Positions 1 to 9,000 of a DNA stretch of 17,060 bases are shown piece by piece. Both the position numbers and the translations under genes were made by a program. Below the pieces are notes generated by a model. It saw only the letters and a list, made by a program, of their open reading frames with translations. It made no database searches and was not told the DNA's origin. The stretch lies in the NCBI GenBank assembly GCA_051881335.1, contig JBJEPR010000116.1, forward strand, positions 1 to 17,060, in the 5' to 3' direction. The DNA comes from Fimenecus sp051881335. Lineage in GTDB: Bacteria > Bacillota > Clostridia > Oscillospirales > Acutalibacteraceae. Each line of letters opens with the position of its first letter. Position 1 is the first letter of the stretch.

Positions 1-66
1 AAAAACGAGGGTGAGCAAAGAGTTCGCCAAACGAATTTTTGCAGAGAAAAAAGGATGACAAAAGCC

Positions 67-1050
67 CTAAATACCGCTATTTTCAGGGTATTTAATCATC
101 CGTGTTACTGCTACATAATACCCGGCTTTATCCGTCAGCATTTTCTGCCAATGGGCAGAGCCTTTTCTGTGCCCCCACGAAAACAGCTTGCGCCCCTTTA
201 AATTGTTGCTTGAAATCTGCAAAAGCCCGAAGCCTTCTCTATCCACATTGGCGATGAATTTGTCCGTGTCGGGCGCAATATCATAAAAATAATCAATCGT
301 ATCGGGGATATTTTCAGGGTAAGACACCTCTACGCCATTATCAAACGGTATGGTGGATTTTTTGATGCCCATGCCGTCGGAGTTGTTGTAAGCGCTGTTT
401 GCGGGCACAATCACCCGCCCGCCTTGAAATTCAGGCGATGCCATTGTGCTCCACCAATACATGGGCACGACCTCGGTATTGGGATTTTCAATCCGCACGG
501 CGGTCATCAGTTTGTTTTCCGCCAACCAAAAATCCATTTGATAATAGATTTCTCGGGTGCGCTCGAATTCGTAAAACCGCAAAACCTCCTCGCCGTTTTT
601 GCCTGTGACAAACGCGCAGTACATTTGCGAACAGGTAAAGGGCGAATGACCGATTACGCCGCAATTCCATTCCACACCGCCCGAAAACCAAGCGTTGCGA
701 ATACTCAAATTGCGAAAGCGAATCACATCGTTGGTGTAAAGAATATCTTTTTGCTGTTTTTTATCGTACAATTTCCAAAGTCGCCCGCCGAAGGTAGGCA
801 AAAACTCGGCATACAGATACGCATTCTCCAAAACGGCCACGGTAATTTCCTGCTCAAATTCCTCGGAATAGGCATTTTGCTGTGTATACGGGTAAGCGGT
901 TTCACGGTACCCGTAGTCAATAAACAGACCCTCAAAATCGTCGATGGTGGATTTTGTTTTGTGTGCTTCTTTTGCCTGCGAAAGGTGCGGCAAATGATTT
1001 TCGCTTGTAAAGGCGGAAACGCGATATGTTCTTGTTTCAAGTCTCGGCAT
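67..1050 (-). CDS. Short DUF5107 (mutarotase-like) protein, possibly C-terminally truncated
   Basis: 327 residues from the ATG at 1050. An in-frame ATG lies two codons upstream at 1056, but the Shine-Dalgarno GAAAGGAGA (1057-1065) nearly touches it; from 1050 the spacing is about 7, so 1050 is preferred. The protein is a diverged paralogue of the N-terminal domain of the gene just upstream: both share a GGR motif (residue about 88), a W-[FI]-SGG-[VI]-E-[WF]-N motif (about 121-129), a WW pair near 199 and a SWG/TWG segment near 292. DUF5107 domains belong to the galactose-mutarotase-like beta-sandwich fold; substrate unknown. It lacks the TPR half of its neighbour. Only 18 bases separate it from that gene, so the two are one operon. 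After GYYV (about 310-313) the sequence no longer looks like the family, and an 8-bp hairpin (68-75 with 87-94) overlaps the stop, so the C-terminus may be replaced. No signal peptide; probably cytoplasmic. Function not known. Confidence 0.85.
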   Translation of the reverse strand: MPRLETRTYRVSAFTSENHLPHLSQAKEAHKTKSTIDDFEGLFIDYGYRETAYPYTQQNAYSEEFEQEITVAVLENAYLYAEFLPTFGGRLWKLYDKKQQKDILYTNDVIRFRNLSIRNAWFSGGVEWNCGVIGHSPFTCSQMYCAFVTGKNGEEVLRFYEFERTREIYYQMDFWLAENKLMTAVRIENPNTEVVPMYWWSTMASPEFQGGRVIVPANSAYNNSDGMGIKKSTIPFDNGVEVSYPENIPDTIDYFYDIAPDTDKFIANVDREGFGLLQISSNNLKGRKLFSWGHRKGSAHWQKMLTDKAGYYVAVTRMIKYPENSGI

Positions 1051-1068
1051 AGCCATTCTCCTTTCAAA

Positions 1069-4000
1069 TTACGCCGTAAAAAGTGCTTGGTAAAAATGGG
1101 CGGCAAAGTGGCTGTTATCAAGGGAAAATGCTTCGTTGAACAGATTTTCCGCCTGCAACTTTTCGCCTTTACCGAGAAGTCCCAAGGCTTTCATAAACAG
1201 GCAATGCACGCGGTTTTTCTTGTTCAAATCTTCGTCAAATACCAAGAAATCCGGCAGAGATACCGCAAAATAGTCGATTTTCACGGTATCGTCCCTATGC
1301 GTATCCGCATAGGCAATCAGTTTGTCAAAGCGGAGATTTGCGTCCTCGGTTTTGCCGAGTTTACAAAGAGCAAGACCTTGGCAGAAAATTGTTTCGGGTG
1401 GCTGGTCATTGTAAAACATAGCGCTTTGCGGCTCGGAAAGCCCCGAAGAGGCTTTTTCAAAATATTTCGTTGCTTCTTCTAAATTACCTGATTTTTCATG
1501 CGCAATCCCCAGTAAATAATTTTGCAGATTTTCCTGCGCGCCGTAGAGTTTGCCCTCCCCGAGATTACGAGGATACGCAAAGGTGCGCTCTAAAAGGGAA
1601 ACGGCTGTTTCACATTCGCCGTTTTCGATTTTCTTTTTTGCCAAGGCGCAAAGCGCGGCAACATACTGCGCGGGGGCTTTGCCCTCGCCGCCCTCCCACG
1701 GGTGGAAAGAATGGGACAACAGGCTGTCAAGCGCTTTTTCATATTCGCCGTTTAAGTTTAACAGCGTGACATATTCCGTGTATAAATCGTCGCGAAAAGC
1801 CACTAAATCCAAATGCTTCTCTAAACGCGCAAGGCGGTCTTTCGGAGATACTTGTGCTTTTTTGTAAAGCTGGTCAAGCTCCATAAACACTCTTGCATCG
1901 GTTTTGTCAAGCGAGAATGCGGTTTCAAGTTCTTGCAAAGCCGCTTTTTCGTCGCCTTTTTTGTTGTAATATGCAAGGGCGAGGTTGCGGTGCGCCGTGG
2001 GGAATTCCGGCTTTTTCTTTACGGCGTTTTCCCAACAGGCGATTGCATCGTCATAGCGTTTTTTATCATAATACAGACAGCCGAGATAGTAATTTGCCAT
2101 GGCATTGTTTTCGCAGTTTTTGATTGCATTTTCGAGAACAAGCATATCATCAAGCCTGTGCGGGAAACAGAGGTAACTTTCGGCATTTTCACCCTTTTTA
2201 AGGTAATATTCTGCTTTTTCTTTATCCTCTGTGATTGCGTATAAATCGGCAAGATGAATCTGCACCAGCGGATATGCTGATTTCGTTTCCAGTAAAACTT
2301 GGATTGCATCTTTGTAAAAACCGCCCGCTTTGTATTCAAGGGCGATTTCAATGGCGGTATCTACTCGCATTTCGGGATTTTCGCCCAAAATTCGGCGACT
2401 GATAAAGTCCATCGGGTCAAGAGAATTTGTTTCTTTGGCAAGGTTTATCGCCTCGTTTTCTCTGCCGAGTTTGAGCAGAATAAGCGTTTTAAGATTTCTC
2501 GCTTTGTAATTGCGGCTGTTTTTGATAATGGCGTTTTCAATGTGGTCTAATGCCGTATCATATTCGCCGTTTCGCGATGCAATACAGGCAAGAAAATAAA
2601 ACGCGCACTCTTGACAGGCGTTACTCCACGCCGCTTTGTAAAACGCGTCATAGCTTTCCGCAAGGCGGTTTTGGTAAAGCAGGCACAGCCCCAAATTGTA
2701 ATACGGTTCAGCGTCATAGGGATTGGGATTGGAACGGGTCGCCTTTTCAATGGCTTTTCTGAAATAGGGCTCACTTTCCAAAAACTGCCCTCTTCTCAAA
2801 AGAAGCATACCGTAAGCATTGTTAAGCCTTATATCCGTATCATCACGGCGAAGCCCTTCCAAATAGTAATCTTCGGCAAGGTAGGTTGCGTGGCGATACT
2901 GCTCAATATGTAAGCCGTACAAATACAAATCCTCTGTGGTTTTGCAGTCCTTCGGCTCGGGCGGACAAACGGCGGGCGGGGTTGGCGCCTGTTTTTTGCC
3001 GTTGACTATGTAGTTGAGAACTTGTCTGCCGTTTTTAATCATTCTGATTTCTTCTGTATTTTCGGGATTTTGAATTTGGATTTCGGCGGTTTCGCTCGGC
3101 AGCAACACAATGCTTTCGCTTTGCGTGACTTTGCCGTTTGCAAGTGTCTCTACTGTGAGTTCGCCCACATTGCCCGAGGCATACAGATGCACCGCGCCGT
3201 TTTCAAAATTCATAGCAAGGTCTTTTGTGGCGTTGTGCACCGTGCCGATTTGCTTATACGGCATAAAATACTGGGTAAAGCGCTTTTCCTCCATAGAGGC
3301 TATAAAGGTGAAATCGGGCTGATTGTCGGTAAAGCACCCTGTCATCAGTTCTACATAGGGGCCGTCCTCGTCCGTCAGGTTTCTGTCCCACGCCTTGCCG
3401 AAATCACCGCACCCCCATGTCCATTGTTTTTTGCCGGGCGCAACATGGTGGTCGGCAACATGGAGAATACCGGCATTCACGCCGTCATCATAACCACCTA
3501 CAAAATCATAATCGGATTTTGCCGCCATATAAGAAGTCGGCACAGGCAGATTTTTATAGCGGGAAATATCCACGCCGCGGCTGTAATCCACTTTGTAATA
3601 TGTGCCTGTTGCGATGGGAAAAGTGGACGAAGCACGCTTGCCGTGATCCATAACCGTAGTAACATCAGGCGGAAAAATACTGCGGGTGTTGTCATTCACC
3701 GCAACGGCAGGGTTTGCCCACCACAAAAAGGTTTGCGGCATATCGGTGCGATTATATAACTGCGCTTTAATCTCGATATAGGTGCTGTCGGGATACAGCG
3801 TAAAGCGCGCCATACCTTTGGTGCGGAACATATTTTCAATCTCACTCATCACAACGGTTGCAGAGCCGTCCGCATTTTCAAAATAGGTATAATCCACCGC
3901 GTCAAAGGTGCTGGGTCTGTGGTGTTGCGGCCAGTTAAACTCAATACCGCCCGAAATCCAAGGCCCCGCCAGCCCGACAAGGGCGGGTTTAATGACCTGA

Positions 4001-4296
4001 TTGTAATAGACAAAATCGTAGCCGTTGGTTTTGTCAGTGGCGCGCTGAATTCTGCCGCCGATTTCAGGCAGAAGCATTACCTTAATAAAATCGTTTTCCA
4101 AAAAGACCGCCTTGTATTCTTTATCGGTTTTTGTATCGTAAATTTTATCAATAACCGAGTGCGGATACACCTTGCCCGACGAGCCCTGATACACCCTTTT
4201 TTCCAAAAACATCGGATTTTTGTCGGGTGCGCCGATTTCATATGTGGGTATTATGACCGTTTCTTCCCAAACTTTTACTTTTGAAAACTGTTTCAT
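1069..4296 (-). CDS. DUF5107 domain plus tetratricopeptide repeat protein
   Basis: 1075 residues. The N-terminal DUF5107 domain (about 40-345) is a predicted galactose-mutarotase-like sugar-binding fold, with LPEIGGR (76-82), WISGGIEFNWPQHHRPS (113-129) and a LWWANP stretch (191-196). A beta-rich linker follows (about 350-430), then a Pro-rich hinge (about 437-448), then an alpha-helical TPR array from about 455 to the end, for example the unit with YYLGCLYYDKKRYDDAIACW. The HPWEGGEGK motif in the TPR half is one I associate with this architecture. Length fits full-size family members. The start at 4296 has AAGAGG about 6 bases upstream. The protein has no signal peptide or membrane segment and is probably cytoplasmic. 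Family members are common in gut Clostridia and are often near carbohydrate genes, so a role in sugar handling is likely but no reaction can be assigned. It is first in an operon with the short DUF5107 paralogue. Confidence 0.92.
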   Translation of the reverse strand: MKQFSKVKVWEETVIIPTYEIGAPDKNPMFLEKRVYQGSSGKVYPHSVIDKIYDTKTDKEYKAVFLENDFIKVMLLPEIGGRIQRATDKTNGYDFVYYNQVIKPALVGLAGPWISGGIEFNWPQHHRPSTFDAVDYTYFENADGSATVVMSEIENMFRTKGMARFTLYPDSTYIEIKAQLYNRTDMPQTFLWWANPAVAVNDNTRSIFPPDVTTVMDHGKRASSTFPIATGTYYKVDYSRGVDISRYKNLPVPTSYMAAKSDYDFVGGYDDGVNAGILHVADHHVAPGKKQWTWGCGDFGKAWDRNLTDEDGPYVELMTGCFTDNQPDFTFIASMEEKRFTQYFMPYKQIGTVHNATKDLAMNFENGAVHLYASGNVGELTVETLANGKVTQSESIVLLPSETAEIQIQNPENTEEIRMIKNGRQVLNYIVNGKKQAPTPPAVCPPEPKDCKTTEDLYLYGLHIEQYRHATYLAEDYYLEGLRRDDTDIRLNNAYGMLLLRRGQFLESEPYFRKAIEKATRSNPNPYDAEPYYNLGLCLLYQNRLAESYDAFYKAAWSNACQECAFYFLACIASRNGEYDTALDHIENAIIKNSRNYKARNLKTLILLKLGRENEAINLAKETNSLDPMDFISRRILGENPEMRVDTAIEIALEYKAGGFYKDAIQVLLETKSAYPLVQIHLADLYAITEDKEKAEYYLKKGENAESYLCFPHRLDDMLVLENAIKNCENNAMANYYLGCLYYDKKRYDDAIACWENAVKKKPEFPTAHRNLALAYYNKKGDEKAALQELETAFSLDKTDARVFMELDQLYKKAQVSPKDRLARLEKHLDLVAFRDDLYTEYVTLLNLNGEYEKALDSLLSHSFHPWEGGEGKAPAQYVAALCALAKKKIENGECETAVSLLERTFAYPRNLGEGKLYGAQENLQNYLLGIAHEKSGNLEEATKYFEKASSGLSEPQSAMFYNDQPPETIFCQGLALCKLGKTEDANLRFDKLIAYADTHRDDTVKIDYFAVSLPDFLVFDEDLNKKNRVHCLFMKALGLLGKGEKLQAENLFNEAFSLDNSHFAAHFYQALFTA

Positions 4297-4321
4297 ACGA
4301 TACCTCTTGCAGATTGAAAAT

Positions 4322-4350
4322 TTGACATTCTATTTTTTCAATTATATAAT
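4322..4350 (+). promoter_or_regulatory. Consensus sigma-A promoter for trmO
   Basis: TTGACA at 4322-4327, exactly 17 bases, then TATAAT at 4345-4350: 12 of 12 consensus positions with ideal spacing. Transcription would start near 4357, giving a leader of about 120 bases before the trmO ATG at 4479. I see no strong fold in that leader. A TATAAT also reads leftward at 4341-4346, overlapping this -10 box, and could serve the divergent DUF5107 operon; its matching -35 (4364-4369, AAGCAT) is poor, so the two promoters would compete for the same DNA. Confidence 0.85.
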
Positions 4351-4478
4351 AAAAAATAATATAATGCTTGCGAAAATCGACCGAAAAGTTTAGAATTTCT
4401 ATCACAAAATAAACGGTACACGGCAAAAGCGGCAGACACTAAGTTTTGCAAAGCACCCGCCCTTACTTTGGAGGCAAT

Positions 4479-5162
4479 ATGGAGAAAGACATTCCAATGC
4501 GCGTGATTGCGCATATACACAGCGATTTTCCCGAAAAATTCGGTATTCCGCGGCAAAGCGGGATTGTGGACGAATTACAGGCAACCGTAGTATTCGAGCC
4601 CGAATACCGCAACTCCGACGCGTTTCGGGGGTTGGAGGGATTTTCGCACCTGTGGCTTTTGTGGCAGTTTTCGGAATGTGCCGACAAAGATTGGTCGCCG
4701 ACCGTGCGCCCGCCGCGGCTGGGTGGAAACACCCGCATGGGTGTTTTTGCGACGCGGTCGCCGTTTCGCCCGAACCATATCGGGCTGTCGTGCGTGCGGC
4801 TTGTAAAAATTGATTTTGAAAGCGAAAATGCGCCGATTTTGCTTGTGGCGGGCGCGGATTTGATGGACGGCACGCCGATTTTGGATGTGAAGCCCTACCT
4901 CCCCTACGCCGACAGCGTACCGAACGCCACTGGTGGGTTTGCGTTACAATCGAAAGAGGATATTTTACGGGTGGATTTTCCCGATGATTTACTAATAAAA
5001 ATTCCCGAAGAAAAACGCACGGCACTCCTGCGCGTTTTGGCGCAAGACCCCCGCCCCGCGTATCAGGCAGACAGTGAACGCGTGTACGGATTTTCATTTG
5101 CGGGGTTTACCGTGAAATTCACCGTTGCGGGAGAAATTTTGACCGTAACGGAAGTGGAATAA
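4479..5162 (+). CDS. trmO: tRNA (N6-threonylcarbamoyladenosine(37)-N6)-methyltransferase TrmO
   Basis: 227 residues from ATG 4479, preceded by GGAGG at 4470-4474 (short spacing of 4). An upstream in-frame ATG at 4446 has no ribosome site. TrmO (TsaA/YaeB, UPF0066 family) uses S-adenosylmethionine to N6-methylate t6A at position 37 of tRNAs that read ACY codons. Visible signatures are SHLWLLWQF (56-64), RPPRLGG (77-83), ATRSPFRPNHIGLS (91-104, an SAM-site loop), DGTPILDVKPYLPYAD (130-145) and DPRPAYQ (190-196) in the C-terminal domain. Length matches the bacterial family, so it appears intact. It diverges from the DUF5107 operon and is read from a perfect promoter. No tRNA-modification partner is adjacent. 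Some archaeal and bacterial homologues are annotated only as TsaA-like, but the motif set here is complete. Confidence 0.95.
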   Translation: MEKDIPMRVIAHIHSDFPEKFGIPRQSGIVDELQATVVFEPEYRNSDAFRGLEGFSHLWLLWQFSECADKDWSPTVRPPRLGGNTRMGVFATRSPFRPNHIGLSCVRLVKIDFESENAPILLVAGADLMDGTPILDVKPYLPYADSVPNATGGFALQSKEDILRVDFPDDLLIKIPEEKRTALLRVLAQDPRPAYQADSERVYGFSFAGFTVKFTVAGEILTVTEVE

Positions 5163-5199
5163 CAAACGGTGTTGCTTTTTGTCATTCTGAGCCAATGAT

Positions 5200-5228
5200 T
5201 TGAGCATTTGCAAAATACATGATATACT
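5200..5228 (+). promoter_or_regulatory. Promoter for the membrane protein at 5252
   Basis: TTGAGC (5200-5205), 17 bases, TATACT (5223-5228). Initiation near 5235 would give a very short leader (about 17 bases) that just keeps the AAAGGAG site at 5234-5240. This supports the ATG at 5252 over the upstream ATG at 5219, which lies inside the promoter. Confidence 0.65.
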
Positions 5229-5251
5229 ATTTTAAAGGAGATGAGACCGAT

Positions 5252-5839
5252 ATGACGCCGAAAGAAAAAGTCTATACCGCAATCGCCTTTACAGTTTCAC
5301 CGTTGCTTTTCGCGGTGTGCGTCGTGCTGAAAGTATTGAAAGACAAGGAAATTTTTCTCTATATCCTGCACCGCAGTTCAGACGAAATAATCCCTTGGCT
5401 TTTGTTCTTTGCTGTTTTCCTTTTTATCAGCGGTTTTGCGGTTGCCGTTTATGACAAAATCAAGCGAAAGAACTTATTTTGCGGTGCGCTTGCCGTTTTG
5501 TCTGTTATCATACTTTTGTTGTTTGGCATAAACGCTTTTTTTACGCCTACCCACAAATACTATTCCTTTGTTTCTGAGGACAAAGCGCATCACATTGTGG
5601 TGAAAGAAGAGTCTTTTTTGCTTGCCGGATACGGGGATATTTATGAAATGATTACACCGTGCGTTATGGTACGCCTTGACACATACTCAACCGATGACGG
5701 ATATAAACCTTTTACCAATCATTCTTTTTATTTTGAGTGGCGTACTGACGGTTTTATTTTACACTACGATCCCGGTTTGGGCCGCGCTTATCTTGAAGCG
5801 AACGGATACGACTCGGTTACGGTGATCTATGCCAAATAA
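5252..5839 (+). CDS. Membrane protein of unknown function, three helices plus external domain
   Basis: I do not recognise this family. From ATG 5252 it has 195 residues; AAAGGAG lies at 5234-5240, spacing 11. An in-frame ATG at 5219 would add 11 residues but overlaps the predicted -10 box. Three hydrophobic segments are visible at about 10-28, 46-67 and 76-97. The DKIKRKN loop between the second and third is strongly positive and so cytoplasmic, which places the roughly 98-residue tail outside the membrane. The tail is aromatic and beta-like, with SEDKAHHIVVKE (108-119) and YSTDDGYKPF (145-154). It has no cysteine pair or obvious catalytic motif. It looks like a single-gene unit: its own promoter precedes it and a strong terminator follows about 160 bases after the stop. 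Possible roles include an envelope or stress-related accessory protein, but nothing in the sequence decides this. Confidence 0.85.
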   Translation: MTPKEKVYTAIAFTVSPLLFAVCVVLKVLKDKEIFLYILHRSSDEIIPWLLFFAVFLFISGFAVAVYDKIKRKNLFCGALAVLSVIILLLFGINAFFTPTHKYYSFVSEDKAHHIVVKEESFLLAGYGDIYEMITPCVMVRLDTYSTDDGYKPFTNHSFYFEWRTDGFILHYDPGLGRAYLEANGYDSVTVIYAK

Positions 5840-5844
5840 GTCGG

Positions 5845-5999
5845 TATAACCGTTTTGTGCGGGTTCGGACGAGGAAAGAAAAGTGCTGTAATCTCGCCGC
5901 CCCCTACGCGTAGGATGCCGTTTCGTTATTTTGCCGTGATTTACGGAATGGTCAAGACCATTCCATACGAGATGTGCACAAACTGAAATATATAACCGT
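5845..5999. repeat. MITE-like non-coding segment with direct and inverted repeats
   Basis: The gap between the membrane protein and nifJ (5840-6090) holds no gene. A 9-base direct repeat, TATAACCGT, occurs at 5845-5853 and 5991-5999. Just inside it a 7-base inverted pair, TTTGTGC (5854-5860) and GCACAAA (5976-5982), faces inward. Further in is a 9-base arm palindrome, GGAATGGTC (5945-5953) with GACCATTCC (5956-5964), and CTACGCGTAG near 5918. This could be the remnant of a small mobile repeat, but the right inverted arm is 8 bases away from the direct repeat, so the match to a MITE layout is imperfect. Confidence 0.35.
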
Positions 6000-6000
6000 A

Positions 6001-6039
6001 AAAACCACCGAAATCGGGTTGACCGACTTCGGTGGTTTT
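6001..6039. terminator. Bidirectional rho-independent terminator
   Basis: Perfect 12-bp stem AAAACCACCGAA (6001-6012) with TTCGGTGGTTTT (6028-6039), extended inward by TCGG/CCGA across one mismatch and a 5-base loop. Leftward it ends in a run of U (complement of 6000-6004), suiting the end of nifJ. Rightward it ends GGTTTTGTTTGGTTT, suiting the gene at 5252. It lies between the 3' ends of both converging genes. Confidence 0.88.
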
Positions 6040-6058
6040 GTTTGGTTTATGCGGTTTT

Positions 6059-6081
6059 GCGCTTGACGAAATTACAAGCGC
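6059..6081 (-). other. Small hairpin just after the nifJ stop codon
   Basis: GCGCTTG (6059-6065) and CAAGCGC (6075-6081) form a 7-bp stem with a 9-base loop, beginning about 10 bases past the nifJ stop. It is followed leftward only by AAAACC, so it is not a terminator by itself; it may protect the 3' end or be chance. Confidence 0.35.
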
Positions 6082-6090
6082 TTGCGAGAA

Positions 6091-9000
6091 TTATTCCGCG
6101 TCGGGTGCGTACAAATCTTTGAGTCTCATCAAGTGATTGTATCTTGCCTTTGCGGTATCCTCTGCCTGCTGGAACAGAACCTCTGCTCTTTCGGGGAAGG
6201 AACGGGTCAGCGAGGAGTAGCGCGCCTCGTTCATAATGAAGTCGCGGTAGCTCTCGGAGCCTTCCTTGCTGTCGACGGTGAAGGGGTTCTTGCCCTCGGC
6301 TTTGAGTGCGGGGTTATAACGGAACATATTCCAATAACCGCAGTCCACAGCCTTCTTCATCTCTGCCTGGCAGTTGGTCATGCCGCCCTTGATGGAGTGC
6401 ATTTCGCAAGGTGCATAGGCAATGATGATGGACGGACCGTGATAAGCTTCTGCTTCGGTCAGCGCTTTGATGGTCTGATTCTGGTCAGCACCCATTGCAA
6501 TCTGTGCAACATAGACATAGCCGTAGCTCATCGCAATTTCAGCAAGGCTCTTCTTGGCGATGGCTTTACCTGCCGCCGCAAACTGTGCAACCTGACCGAT
6601 GTTGGACGCCTTAGACGCCTGCCCGCCGGTGTTGGAGTACACTTCGGTATCGAACACCATAATGTTGACATCTTCGCCGGTTGCGAGAACATGGTCTACG
6701 CCGCCGAAGCCGATGTCGTATGCCCAACCGTCGCCGCCGAAAATCCAAACGGATTTCTTGGAGAGGTATTCTTTGTTGGCAAGAATATCTTTGCGTGCGT
6801 CGCAGTCGCAGTCAAGCGCTTCGAGTGCCGCAACCAAAGCCTTGGTCGCGGGTGTATTCTTTTCGCCGTCGTTGACGGTGTCAAGATATGCCGCGCATGC
6901 CGCTTTGACTTCATCGGTTACTTTTTCGCTCTCGGCAATCTGCTTCACTTCATCAATCAAGCGGTTGCGGATCGCGTTTTGACCGAGGTACATACCGAAG
7001 CCGTGCTCGGCGTTGTCCTCGAACAGGGAGTTAGCCCATGCGGGGCCGTGGCCGTCTTTGTTGACGGTGTACGGCGAGGTTGCCGCGGGGCCGCCCCAAA
7101 TGGACGAACAACCGGTGGCGTTGGAGATATACATTCTGTCGCCGAACAGTTGGGTGATAAGTCTTGCATAGGAGGTTTCCGCACAGCCTGCGCAGGAGCC
7201 CGAGAACTCAAGAAGCGGGGTCTTGAACTGACTGCCGATAACGGTGTTGTTGGCAAGGTCTTCCTTGACGGTGACATTGGCAACCATATAATCGAATGCT
7301 TCCTGTTTCGCATCCTGCGATTCACGCGGAACCATTTTCAGCGAGTTTGTCGGGCAGACGCCGATGCACACGCCGCAACCCATACAATCCATCGGCGAAA
7401 CCGCCATGGTGTATTTGTAAACATCTTTGCCCTTGCCTTTTTTGTCCACGATGGTGGCAGTTGCCGGTGCGGCAGCCGCTTCTTCGGCACTCAAAGCATA
7501 CGGGCGAATGGTGGCGTGCGGGCAAACATACGCGCACTTGTTGCACTGTGCGCAGGTGCTGCCGTCCCATTCGGGAACCATAACGGCAACGCCGCGTTTT
7601 TCATATGCCGCAGCGCCCTGCTCGAAGGTACCGTCTGCGTGGTCCATAAAGGCGGAAACGGGAAGGCTGTCGCCGTCCATTTTGCCGACGGGTTTCATAA
7701 TGCTGTCAACCATCTTGACGAGCTTTGCAGGACCGTTTTCGGTCTCTACTGCCGCGTCATCGGTTGCATTTGCCCATTCGGCAGGTACAGCAATCTTCAC
7801 ATAAGCGGTTGCACCTGCGTCGATTGCCTTTTCGTTCATTTCAACGATTTCTTTGCCCTTCTTCATGAACTTCTGGGCTTTTTCTTTCATATAGCCGATG
7901 GCTTCTGCCTCAGGCAATACTTTGGAAAGCGAGAAGAACGCGGACTGCAAAACGGTGTTGGTGCGTTTGCCCAAGCCGATTTTTGCCGCCAAATCAATCG
8001 CGTTGACGGTGTAAAGCTGAATGTCGTTTTGCGCAATGTAGCGTTTGGTTTCGGCATTCAATTTTTCGGAGAGTTCCGCTTCATCCCACTGGCAGTTGAT
8101 TAAGAACACACCGCCGGGTTTGACATCCTGCACCATTTTAAAGCCTTTTTCAATATAAGACGGGTTGTGGCACGCCACGAAGTCCGCTTTATTGATGTAA
8201 TAGGGGCTCTTAATCGGTTTATCGCCGAAACGCAGGTGCGAAATGGTTACGCCGCCGGTTTTCTTGGAGTCATACTGGAAATATGCCTGAACATATTTGT
8301 CGGTATGGTCGCCGATAATCTTGATGGAGTCTTTGTTTGCGCCGACTGTACCGTCGCCGCCCAAGCCCCAGAATTTGCACTCGATGGTGCCTGCCGCCGC
8401 GGTATTGGGCGCGGGTTTCTCTTCCAAAGACAGGTGGGTCACATCGTCGTTGATGCCGATAGTGAACTGACGCTCGGGATTTTCTTTGTTGAGGTGTTCA
8501 TATACAGCAAAGACGCTTGCGGGCGGGGTGTCTTTCGAGCCCAAGCCGTAACGGCCGCCGCAGACCTTTGCGGTTCTGCCCATTTCGTTGAGCGCGGCAA
8601 CAACATCGAGGAACAACGGTTCACCGATAGAGCCGGGTTCTTTGGTTCTGTCAAGCACTGCGATTTTCTTCGCCGTTGCGGGGATTGCTTCGCAAAGCTT
8701 TGCCGCAGAGAACGGTCTGTAAAGACGGACTTTGACAAGACCGACTTTTTCGCCTTTTGCGGTTAAGTAGTCGATCACTTCTTCTGCAACATCGCAGATA
8801 GAGCCCATTGCCACGATAACTCTGTCCGCATCGGGTGCACCGTAGTAGTTGAACAGCTTGTAATCGGTGCCGAGCTTTTCGTTGACCTTGTCCATATACT
8901 TCTCAACCACAGCGGGAACAGCATCATAATACTTGTTGCACGCCTCTCTGTGCTGGAAGAAAATGTCGCCGTTTTCATGCGAGCCGCGCATCACGGGGCG

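Noticed and set aside
424..1482. A 352-codon plus-strand open frame crossing the two DUF5107 genes
   Set aside because: It spans the junction of two real genes on the other strand, lacks a ribosome site and has shadow-type composition.
4357..4382. Catabolite-repression (cre) site near the DUF5107 promoter
   Set aside because: The half with GCGAAAA resembles cre, but the required TG...CA ends do not line up with the consensus.
4351..4478. Regulatory RNA in the trmO leader
   Set aside because: About 120 bases long, but no stable stem or terminator is visible by eye.
4402..5097. A 231-codon minus-strand open frame opposite trmO
   Set aside because: Arg/Pro-rich shadow of a gene with complete TrmO motifs.
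6082..8103. A 673-codon open frame on the plus strand opposite nifJ
   Set aside because: It is the antisense shadow of a strongly supported enzyme with GC-rich third positions. It has no ribosome site, is Cys/His/Val-rich in a way typical of shadow frames and matches no family.
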